Position numbers and translations under genes: made by a program. The notes under the pieces were generated by a model. That model was not told the origin of the DNA, did not search any database, and worked only from the letters and a program-made list of their open reading frames with translations. A DNA stretch of 64,000 nt. It comes from Morinoia aosen. Taxonomy: Eukaryota > Arthropoda > Malacostraca > Amphipoda > Talitridae. The stretch spans positions 25,290,683 to 25,354,682 of the forward strand of contig CM059560.1 of the NCBI GenBank assembly GCA_030386875.1, in the 5' to 3' direction. This document shows, piece by piece, positions 39,201-51,200 of this stretch; position 1 is the stretch's first letter; every line of letters starts with the position of its first letter.

Positions 39201-42200
39201 CATTACTTGTAAGAAAACCAATTGTTTACTCTTCATTTTTAATCATTTGTAGAACTGTTAAAGTTAACAATTTAAGGAGTTTTTTGATGGAAAGAGTTTA
39301 ACGCATCTAGTAAAATTCAATGTTACAAACCCATCGAACGGTATTCACGAGATCGCATACTAAAGCAGCACTCATTTTTGTGCAAAGTAGTTTTTGGATT
39401 TATAAATTATAGTTGATGAAAAAGTTTTCTCATCATAGGCTGCGTGGAAAACCCTATTACCGATGAAAACAAAATTACCAGCAGTATAGTAATAAAAATT
39501 AAATATTACAGCAGATAGTGCACAAATTAGTAATTTCTCAGTTTTCTAAAGTTGATTGAGTTCTCTTTCTGAAGCTTGAGCTGGCAGTGGTTGCGTCATG
39601 GGCACCACAGCGTCGCCGGCACCGGCCGCTCAGCTGGAGTGTTTTGGAACATGGCTGGAATGTCTTTCCAGTACGGCTTAGAATTTTTGGGGATTCCGAG
39701 GTCTGTTAGCCGAAGTCCGTCGACTGACCGAGCTTTATTTAATCTAACCGTCGCTGCACATTCAAACCGCTGTGAGTTTTATTTTTTCATACGTGGTCAG
39801 GGTATGCACATAGTTTTTAACGTGCTTCTTTGGTATGTTTGTTGAGTTTGATGTACTTCATTACGTTTCTTAAAGTGCTCTAAAACACTTTTTAAAGTGC
39901 ACTGATTATTTTTTATGGTAATTTTGAGATTAGTTATTTCAATGCAAAATACGATGAATGAATATCCATTTCAATCTGGACTTCTTTTCTTGGCAAAACT
40001 TCCTTTTAACATATATATAGCATTCCATTTTTATCCCTCCGTGTCGTACCTTGTGCTTGTTTAGCCCTAGCGAGAGTGGCTACACCAACTTTGATGAAAA
40101 AATGTACCAACATTGGTCGTTGAACATGGCTAGTTTCTAGGCAGAGTTTTTGAAAGTAAATATTTCCAAATTTTTATATATTTTATTAGCGAATTAAAAG
40201 TTCGTAAGCGATAATTGCGTTCGGAATTGATGATGATGATGATGATGATTGTGCAAATTCAAATTACCGCTTTATCATTCAAAATAATAGGTGCATTTTT
40301 GTACATTGCAACAGAAAGGATACTGTGAAGTGTTATTAAATTTAATCTGTCTTTTCAAAATTGCATGCATTTTTTTGTTTAATTTCCATGTTAATTTTGT
40401 AATATATTTTTCATAAAATTTTTCTTATAAATTTTTCTGATAAATTTTTATAGGCGGCGTGACCGTAGGTGGGATCGGCGCAGGAAAATCGGAAGCTGTG
40501 AAGACACTGGCCGGCTACTGCGGCAGACATGTTGTGGAACTGCCCGGGTTTTCTTGTGGGAAGGTGATTTATTGAGTGCAATAACTCCAACCATAATAAT
40601 ACACAATTTCAAGCTCAAAAGGAACTTGGCGTTAGCCAAAATCAAAGCATTTATATTGAACCTCAACTGAAATGCGTATTGTGCTTTATTTTCATATCTT
40701 TGGGAAAATTGGGTTTTAGTTGGTGAATGTTTATCTCAATTGAAGAATTTGAGGTGTCAGAGCAATATTATGGTCTGGAACTTTTAATTTTTCCACGCCC
40801 CAATTGCAGCAACACCTTTGCTGCGTCTCCGTTCGCGGCTCTCCGTGCGCAAATATTGAAATTAAAATTAAAGAAACTGGTAAATAACTATCTTGTTGCC
40901 AAACTATTTTCGAAAGAAATGGATTTGCAGTTTAACCCTTGAACACAAACCCTCTGCCAGGCCTAATCGAAATAATTTAAAATAACTTCACACCTAAGTC
41001 GAGATTTTGAGCATTTTTAATTTTTTAGTCTTAAGATACGTCGTGTGAGGAAAAATAAGAGCCAGGCAGTGTTTCTCTTTATCGGTTTCTACTTCAATGC
41101 GTCTGTTCTACAGCTATTTTTCTATTTGTCGAAAATAATGGTTATGGTTACTTAGGTTTGTGATGATGTCACACCGACCATATGATTTGCGTTCTAAGAC
41201 TGCTTTCATGTTGCTGCCAAGGTAATAAAATGAATTCTTTTTCTTTATCTGTTGGACTTACGTCGTCAACGACAGAGACTCGCTTAATTCGACTTTCAGG
41301 TCAGCCACAGGCTGAACTTTTTTCCTTCATCCCGTCCAGAGTCTGGACCACGCAGTGACGGGGTGTGCGGGAGGAGGGCTGTGGCTGCTCGTCACAGACG
41401 CCGCCTTGTTGGGCTACGATGCCCTCAGCAGACTTTCACTCCTGTCTAGGGAAGTGGCAAGGGTCAGGCAGAGCGGCTTCAAAAGGTACCTTCAATTGCT
41501 TTTCAAAGTGCAAATTTTTCCCAGTGTAGTTATTTTATTGATGACGTGTTTGGTTTTCACATAGTTTGAAGTCCTAATTGCGGAATCCGTCAGTAAGAGT
41601 AATCAGCTAACAAATTGGATTTTACCTAATATTGGATTAAAATTTTTGTCTTTTGCAGTTGCATTATCGACCACACCGAGGTGAAGCTTCATGACCACTT
41701 TGCAATCTTCATGACCATGACAACTCCAATATTACCCTGTGTAGTACCAGATGTTGAGGACTATTGTACTTCACCGAAAAAGCTAAAGCAGAGCAAAAAT
41801 TTGGCTTGGGAGTTCGGTTCTATCATCGGACCTACACTGAGGATTGTACCGGTCGTGCTACCCTCTTCTGGTATGTGCGACACGTCTTTGACATCCTTGG
41901 TCACTACCATATTTATAATATACCAATCAACAATACTTAAGGATTGGTATAAAATTTTAAAGTCAGCCCAAGTTTGGGTGTTGCAATATGCAACACAATA
42001 TTCTCACTGCATTGCTCGGTTGATCAAGGTACGTTTTCATCTCTTAAGTATATTTTGATTGTGTTTGAGGTGGGAATCATTCGAGGCCCCTAAGGCTCGA
42101 TGGGCCGTTTTTTTATAAAGGATCCTTACGTGATGGGCTACTGTGCCCTAAAACTTTATGGGGCTACGGGCATTAGATCCCCCCTCCCAAAGGGGGGGGC

Positions 42201-45200
42201 CCCCAGTGAAGGGACCAAAAATCATGAGTATTTGACCCCATATAATAAGAAAACAAAACAAAGAATGAGAATTCTAAAACTATCAGTTTGTTTGCAATGT
42301 TACGAGGATTTCAAAACTGTCTTTGAATTTATTTTTAGCATAAAACTCAATGATTTCTATTCTTTTAAAATATCGATACAAATGAACTAAATAACTAAAA
42401 TTTCGAATTTTTTCAAAAAACTAAGGTCTAAATCAAAAAATAAATGAAACAAAATGTGTTTCTTTTTAAAAATTACATACAGAGGTCAAATTTCAGAAGA
42501 ATCAGACCAAAAAATAACAATTCACCATTCATCAAGAAACGAATAATTTTTTCATCTATACTTTATTTTTATTTTTTGACTTGTAGTTTACATTTCACAG
42601 TGTAAATATGAAATTATGCATGGAGATTATCAAAAAAACATGAAAACAGCATTCGAGTTTAAAAATTGTTCATTATATTTGCTCCAGCAAAGAATTTGCT
42701 CTAGCATAAAAACTCAATGACTTCTATTCTTTTGAAATCTATACTATAATAAGAGCCGCGTCCGTCGGTCGGTCAGTCTGTCCAAAGCCAGCCGAAAGTG
42801 TGTGATGAGCGTATCTGTGATACAAGTTCCAGCCCAATATATTTTGACGGGCCGTGTGCTCGCGGCCTCATCAACTCGCGAGACTCGAGAGATTGTATTT
42901 TTTGATTATTTCCTAAGACCTTTCTCTCGTTTCGCCCTCTTTTTATTTCAAATAAAGGGGGGTGGACTAGTTTCCATAAAAATGAACTAAAAAACCAGTT
43001 CTTCCGATTTTTTTCAAAAACTAAGGCATAAATCGAAAAAGTTTCTTGAGTAAAATATGTTTTATTTTCAAACATACATACACTGGCCAAATTTCAGACG
43101 AATCGAATCAAAATTTAAAAATCAAAGGATGACCCCATTATTAAGGAGTCGTAGAATAACTTCTAAGGGGGCCCTCCCGTCAAAATTGAATTTTGATCCA
43201 ATTAGTCTGAAATTTAGCAACTATATTTATTTTTGCAAGAAAAACATATTTTATTCGGGAAGTTTTTTTGATTTAGGCCTTAGTTTTATTTTTATTTCTG
43301 AAAAACTAGTTTTTTGGTTCATTTTTGGGATGTTTTCAAAAGAATAGAAGTCAATGAATTTTTATGTTAGAACAAATACAAAGACAGTTTTAAAATCCTC
43401 GTAACAATGTAAATAAACTGACATTCCTGAATTTTCTATTTGAATTTTTTTTAAATATGTGATATTTGATCAATACTTTAAATATACCGAATTTTTAGGT
43501 TTTGAACTAGCAGAAAAAAAAGACAACGTACAAATTGGGAAATCGAGGAATGTCAGTTTGTTAGGAATGTCCCAAGAATTCTAGAACTGTCTTTGTTTTC
43601 TTCCTAGCATAAAAACTCAATGACTTCTATTCTTTTGAATTTTGAAAATAAGTGACTTTACAGTAAAGGCCATAAACAAAAATTTTTGTTGAAGTGTAAT
43701 ATAATGAAGAATTTATTTAATTGAATGCTGTTTTCATTTTCATTTCGATAATCTCCGTGCATAACATCATATTCACACTGTGAATTTTAATTTACAAAAA
43801 AAAGAAATATTAAAAATTTTTTTACTTATTTCATAAAATTATGAAATTTTTTGTTTTCAGTTTGATTCTTATGAAATTTGACTATTTTTCAGGGTGTTTT
43901 TTTTACTTTGAACAAACTTCGAACTTAGGTACAAAAACTCAAAATAAATCGATTTTCATGAATGACAAATTGTCCAAAACTCTTTAGTTTTCGAGTTATA
44001 GTTACTTGAAGAATATTAGAACTTCAAGTAGGATTGCACGCGCGCACCATTTTTAGCGCTACCTTTGATAGTTAAAGAGGTTTTTGGGCCCCACTAATGT
44101 AGTATTTTTGTAATTCCACAATGAAATTTGCGTGTACACGTTTTACAAATAAGAATAAATTGTCCTAAATGAGTAATTATCAATTATTATCATGTAAGCT
44201 AACCATTAATCAGTAAGCATTGCAGGACACAGGTAAAAAAACATAATCAATACAAACTTTAATGTAAGAACTTTAACGCAAGAACAAACTTGAATACAGT
44301 TTTATTACAACAGTTACTCAAAATGGCCTCCATGAACTTCAACACATTTACGATATCTAACAGCCAGTGAGCGCCTTACAGATTGAAACACGCCAGGCAT
44401 TTCCGTAATACGGCCAGCTGAGTCCACAATGCGTCCAACCAGATCCTGTTCCGATTCAACAGGAGTGGCATACACGAGGTCCTTCATGGTTCCCCACAAG
44501 AAGAAATCCAGTGGCGTCAAACCAGGCGACCTAGCTGGCCATGCTACAGGAGCACCTCTGCCAATCCATCGGTTTTGAAATTGGTTATTCAGGAACAAGC
44601 GTGTTTCACGAAAGTAATGTGCTGGTGCTCCGTCATGCTGGAACCACATTCGCCTACGTGTCTCCAAGGGCACGTCCTCCAGTAGTCCAGGCTAAACTTC
44701 GCGTAGGAAGATGGTGTACGCAGGTCCCATGAGAGGAGAAGGTAATAGGTACGGACCAAATAAATTATTGCCAATAATGACTGCCCACACGTTGACACTA
44801 AATCTGTGCTGGCGACTATTAGGCTGAATAACATGAGGGTTATTTCCAGCCCAGTAATGATTATTGTGACGGTTGGAAACTCCATCACGACAGAAATAAG
44901 CTTCATCTGTGAAGAGAATAAGTTTTGAGAAACCGCGATTCATTCTTTCCTGTTGCATTAACCACTGGCAAAACACCATACGAGGTTCAAAATCACCTGG
45001 CATGAGCCCTTGCACTCTTTGGAAATGGTACGGATGTAATTGCTGACGATGTAGTGCCCTCCACACAGTAGTATGGTTTCGCAAGCCAAGACGTTGAGCA
45101 GCTGCACGATTGCTGGTTCGTGGATGTTGCTCAAAGTATTCCACAATTCTATCCTCCTGTGGATGATGGCCGCGCCCAGCATTCCCTCTGTTAACGTTGA

Positions 45201-48200
45201 AGCTGCCGGTGTCACGCAATCTCGTATGCAGAGTAGCAAAATACCGGAAATCAGGCACTTCGCGCCTAGGAAACCTTTCTCTGTACATCCTCAGAGCGAG
45301 CCTACCATTTCCGCCTGCAGCTCCATAAATCAAATGCATGTCTGCCTTCTCAGCATTGGTAAATCTTTCCATGGTCACAGTGCAACGGCATGTCAACAAA
45401 TGGCGAACTGATACTGCAACACGTGCGCTCCAGTAATGTAGATTGTTAATAATAAATTTCATTTCATTATTTCAGTTTCACATTGCATCTTGAAATCTTG
45501 TCGTTGATTACATGGAATGGATAACCCATAATGAAATGAGAAAAAATGCTTTAATTGTATTCGACAATCTCGAAAACTAACAACTTTAAATAACAATTGG
45601 TGTGCGGCCCAGTTATAACATGCACTTCTAAACATGCTTTGCGACGCCATAACTCGAAAACTAAAGAGTTTTGGACATTTTGTCATTCATAAAAATCGAT
45701 TTATTTTGAGTTTTTGTACCTAAGTTCGAAGTTTGTTCAAAGTAAAAAAACACACCCTGTATGTAACCTTTGAAAAGAAACACAATTTCATCTACACATT
45801 TTTTTTATTCAGGCCTTAGTTTTTGAAAAAATTTGACATATTGGTTTTTAGTCCACTGGTTTTGATATTTCAAACAAATAGAACTCATTGAGTTTTTATG
45901 ATAGAACTTGGAACATATCTAACAAAAGTACATTCACAAATTTTCCTTTTCTTCTTTTGTTTTCTTTTCAAATGGGGTCGAAATGGGATCGAAAATTTAA
46001 GATTTTGGTCCCCTTACCTCCCCCCCCTTGGGGGGGATCTATTGTTCGTAGCGCTATAAAATTTTAGGACCGAATAGTCAACCACCTAAGGGGCCTTTTC
46101 TAACAAAAACATGAAAAATGACCATCGGAGAGAAAAGGGGCCTCGGAGGGCCCCCTTAATCTATCTTTAAGGTACGTTTCCGTTTTTCGCATCATCATTT
46201 CGACTTGTTCCTACGCAGTATAAGATGTTTTCGTAATCGCCAAACCTGATATTCGTCCATTTGATAGAAATGGTGTGTGATATCACAGAGGTGCTGCTGC
46301 AGGCAGCGCTGGCTAGCCGAGCCCTGCTGGTGTCCGCTTCCACGCTGGCTGACGTGACCCTCATGGTGACCACCTGCACCAAACGCGGCCTTTGCGCACC
46401 CAGGTATGCAGTACAGCCGTGTACTTGGCATCACTTAGTTCTATAGATTCTTTACTCTTTAATGGTGGATTCTTTTGTGTGCGGTGCAATTTGTACAATT
46501 TTCAGTGGAAAAGTTCTATAAAAAAGGGCAAAAAAGAAGTTCAACCGACATTCAAGCTTTACTCCGGAAAGAGATTAGGAACGAACGCACGTCGTAAACA
46601 GCCGTAACGGACACAGGAACAGGGAACAGGGAACAGGACGAGCTGTTGGAACCTTTAGCAGTTCAATACCATGTCCGATCTCCCGCCTGGCATCGTCCAT
46701 CCTGCAAAGGCATGAAAACGCGAACTGTCAACGTAATCTCCAGAGAACACCCGAAGTACAATTGAAATAGTTTCAACCCCAAAGTTTATAGTTTACTAGT
46801 TTTTAAACGCTTACCACCAAAGTTTATAGTAGCAAGTCGAACGACAAAGTTCTAAGTTTTCAAGTTTATATAAGTCGAACGACAAAGTTTAAGTTAATAT
46901 AAATCAAACGACAAAGTTTAAGTTTATAAGTCGAACGACAAAGTCTAAGTTTATAAGTCGAACGACAGAGTTTAAGTTTATAAGTCGAACGACAGAGTTT
47001 AAGGTTATAAGTCGAACGACAGAGTTTAAGTTTATGGTTGATAGTTTATCAAGCGGATGTATAATGAATCGTGGGAAGCAGTCACCAACAAAATCACACC
47101 GTCCCCGAACAGCCCATCTGCAACGATGCACTAGACCAACCTCCGAGCGACGTCTGGATGTTGCTGTCCGCTCCGTGATCTCGGCTGCCGGTCCGTCCGC
47201 CTCTCTAGCGCAGATTTTTATTTATACATTGTCATGAAAGATGAATTTACGGTCCTGAAGTTTGTAGCGGAGTTTACACCTTGGTCGATTGGACTCCACC
47301 CGGCACGCGTAGACACAGTTGAGATCCAGCCGCAGTTCCAGAGGAAGGGGTAATCTTTTCCGATCAAAATATACCTGGCACATTCGGCTCCAACTGAGAT
47401 CCAGTGGCTCAGCGAAGTATCGACCATTTAATCGGAAGTAGTGTTGATTCCGGGAAAAGCAGATGAGATGGATTCTTTGCGGGATCTGATGAAGAACTGC
47501 GGGAATAGGAGGAGCTTCCACACAAGTTAGTAGTGGAAAGGGAAAGTTGGTTCTAGTACGCTACAACTGTGATAATCAGAGCAGCGGTTTTACTTTAATA
47601 TTTTCTCCCAAATTGGTTTATTTTAATTCCTTTCAATTCGGTTAATTTGATGAATTAAATTTTACAAATTAATGTAGCTGTCGCTTGAATCCTATTTCCT
47701 TTAAAGTTACCTTAATTCTAGTACTTAGAGCTATAATGCAGGTATTCTGCACACAATTTCATTCTATTACCTGTTTAATCCATCAATGAAATTTTGTCGC
47801 ATCTCAATAAGTTAGACAGAAGAGTTCATTCTATGTCTAAGCTTAAAAGTATAACGTGGGTTTTCTCATGATGAATGTTTTCTGTACAGAATAATAGGTT
47901 GTATTGGAGAAGCTGCAGCGTCTATGAGACGTTCCTTGCTGCAGCAGCATTCACCGGTGAGTGAAGAACGAATATGGCCTAGTAAAATCTCGAATACTGA
48001 ATCTAAATTTCAATAGAACTCATTCAACGCATCTTATAAAATTTAAAATTACCATAGAATCGATCTTGAACAGAAAAAAATGTAGCAAGCCTCCAATGAT
48101 GTTGAAAGTTGTGAGGAAGAATATGAATATCCAGAGTGTTTTCTCTGCGAAAGTGGATGCTTGGAAAAAATTTGTGGATTGAGCGATTCTGATTTAAGCC

Positions 48201-51200
48201 TTGCTTCGGTAATCAATGTTGCTCAAGAAAATTATCTCAGAGCCAGTGAGTGAGACGTAAAGGAAAGAAATCTTTCCGTTTACAGAAGCGTTTTGTGCTT
48301 CATGTCTCATATTTCAACGTTTCGTGCCTCATGTCTCATGTTTCAACCTTTCGTGTCTCATGTCTCATATTTCAACCTTTCGTGTCTCATGTCTCATATT
48401 TCAACCTTTCGTGTCTCATGTCTCATATTTCAACCTTTCGTGTCTCATGTCTCATATTTCAACCTTTCGTGTCGCATGTCTCATATTTCAACCTTTCGTG
48501 TCTCATGTCTTATATATCAATCTTTCGTGTCTCATGTCTCATATTTCAATCTTTCGTGTTTCATGTCTCATATTTCAATCTTTCGTGTCTCATGTCTCAA
48601 ATTTCAATCTTTTGTGTCTCATGTCTCATATTTCAAACTTTCGTGTCTCACGTCTCATATTTCAACCTTTCGTGTCTCATGTCTCATATTTCAATCTTTC
48701 GTGTCTCATGTCTCAAATTTCAACCTTTCGTGTCTCATGTCTCATATTTCAATCTTTCGTGTCTCATGTCTCAAATTTCAATCTTTCGTGTCTCATGTCT
48801 CATATTTCAATCTTTCGTGTTTCATGTCTCATATATCAATCTTTCGTGTCTCATGTCTCAAATTTCAATCTTTCGTGTCTCATGTCTCATATTTCAAACT
48901 TTCGTGTCTCATGTCTCATATTTCAACCTTTCGTGTCTCATGTCTCATATTTCAATCTTTCGTGTCTCATGTCTCAAATTTCAATCTTTCGTGTCTCATG
49001 TCTCATATTTCAACCTTTCGTGTCTCATGTCTCATATTTCAACCTTTCGTGTCTCATGTCTCATATATCAACCTTTCGTGTCTCATGTCTCATATTTCAA
49101 CCTTTCGTGTCTCATGTCTCATATTTCAACCTTTCGTGTCTCATGTCTCATATTTCAACCTTTCGTGTCTCATGTGTGTATATAACTTATGTCTATGACG
49201 CTTTGCACCTTCCTCCACCGAAGAACACAAGCACACAAGCTGCTGTCGTGTTAATTATGCCAAAAAAGCGACGATTCAACATGAATAAACTATAATAACA
49301 TGCGTTGACATACATACGTAAACATAAAATTACTATGATTGAAAACCTAGGCTGCTCAGTTTGTTTTTGAATATTCTAAGTTTTATGCTAACTTGTTTTG
49401 AAAAAAACCTGCTTGCTATCTAATTTTAGATTTATACTTAGTAATTGTGTCGTGCTTTCGAGTATTGCTCATTGAGAGAAAATTTACGCTCTATAAGTTT
49501 TTGCAATAGCCCTCTCCCAGTTTCTATTTTAGTTACTGGTTAATCTGGTTGCTGAACTTCCAGTCACTACTCCTTGTACTTGTGACTTGAACTTGAGCTT
49601 GAATTTGAACTTAAATTTGAAGTTGAGGGCCGACAGCGTCGGGGCTTTTGTAACGGCCTACAATTCCCTTCGCGATACTCACTATATTCAAACAAAAAAG
49701 TTCAGCGCCTGTGTACCAGACTTGTCCAATAAACTACTCAGGATCCACCAATCCTTGTCACAATCTGTCATTGGATGGCATCACTGGGATAACTTGTACG
49801 TCAAAACACCATCCCTAGACATAATGGGTCATTACAGCCCACTCTTCATGACTGGCTCATTCCAGTCACTGTCTGTTACTCCAGGCACGTACAAGAAAAA
49901 TTTTCATAGCTTCAATGATACTCAAATTACACTCCTGATCCAATCCAGCAAGACAGCTCATACCACAATCATCTTCAGCACATCTGGTATACTTATATAC
50001 CACTCATTCTCTCCATACTGCTCAAACACCACATTCATTAAACTCTCTCTCTCTCTCTTGCTCAAACATACTACATTACAGCACAAAATGTTTAATTGTT
50101 TCCTCCACTGCTCCATCACACTGCCGACATAATCTATTATTATTTTCATTCCACCTCCATGTACGTCTATTCACGTTCAATGCCTTACCCCTCACAGCAA
50201 ACAAAAGTTGGCTTCCAAAACTGCCCTCATAGAACACCTCTCACTTAGGCACTTCCTTTTGCATATCCCAGGTTAGTATAGGGTTTCGCGTCATGCTGAG
50301 CCTTCACTTATTCAATCCATACTCTTTTGTTCGCCTCTCAATCTCATTTTTCCACCTTTTGCAGTACCATTCTGGTCCTTCACCTCCAACATTCATTAGA
50401 AGCCGGTCATCCACCTGTCTCCCAATTCTAACACAAATAATCTTTTGCATACTTAATTCGTTCTGAAATTGGGTAATAGATTCTATAGCTGTCCATTTTG
50501 GAGCACCCAATGCTAGACGTCCTGGTCACATCCAGCCTCTCAAAATCACTCCCATTCCAGGCTAGAGCACTCTAACCATACATGACACTAGGTACAGCAA
50601 CGTACTTCCCCATTCCTCTCACACATTCATACTTGTTTGCTCTGTATCTGGCCACACTACTTAACCGTCCACTCCACTGTATTGCTTTTGTCACTTTCTC
50701 ATCCTTAGTTTTAGTGCATCCATCTTTACTTATCATACAACCTAGATATTTGGATTCTTTAGTTCTACCTATTGTGATTTCTCCACAATCTACATTTGTA
50801 TCACCTGTGGTAAATAAATTGTTTATATTGTTTAAATTGTTTCAATATTCCACAGTCTGTCTCTGTCATTCTCATCACTATTTATAACCATAACCTTATT
50901 TTTATCCGCGCCAAAGTTCATCTTGAAATCTGTACTATATCCATTCACAATGTCAAGCATCATTTGTAGTTCATGCCCAGATTCACTAACCACAACCACA
51001 TCATCAGTATACAACAGACAACTCAATTTCTCCTTACCAACTTTCAGTCCTAAGCCACTCATTCTCAGTCGAACTGCTAATTCTTCTGTGTACAATCCAA
51101 ACAACAGGGGAGACAGAGTACAGCCCTGTCTCACTTCTCTAACACTCCTCACTTGCCCCGTTTCCAAATTTCCAAACCTGTAGGTAGCGCTTGTGTTCTC

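Larger units (their letters stand above)
42082..46145. mobile_element. 4-kb AT-rich composite repeat island with G/C-block terminal inverted repeats
   Basis: Intron 26 is nearly filled by repeats. The left end (CGAGGCCCCTAAGG...GGGCTAC...AGATCCCCCCTCCC) recurs inverted at the right end (GGGGGGATCT...GGGGCCTCGG at about 46030-46145), as imperfect arms of about 170 bp. Between them are the broken mariner-like element, a Helitron-like start and several copies of a module with ACTCAATGACTTCTATTCTT. No transposase of the outer element is recognised. Boundaries are approximate. Confidence 0.55.

Noticed and set aside
40809-40881. A possible small exon between exons 24 and 25 (acceptor caattgcag, donor ctg|gtaaat)
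   Set aside because: Exons 24 and 25 join in phase and align directly with contiguous AAA1 sequence; the candidate breaks the alignment and has no dynein similarity in the required phase.
47222-47521. 99-codon minus-strand frame as a host gene
   Set aside because: No recognised family, no splice partners, single isolated frame in a repeat-bearing intron.
48250-49295. Three overlapping open frames above 300 codons
   Set aside because: All derive from the 29-bp minisatellite; no exon or gene features.
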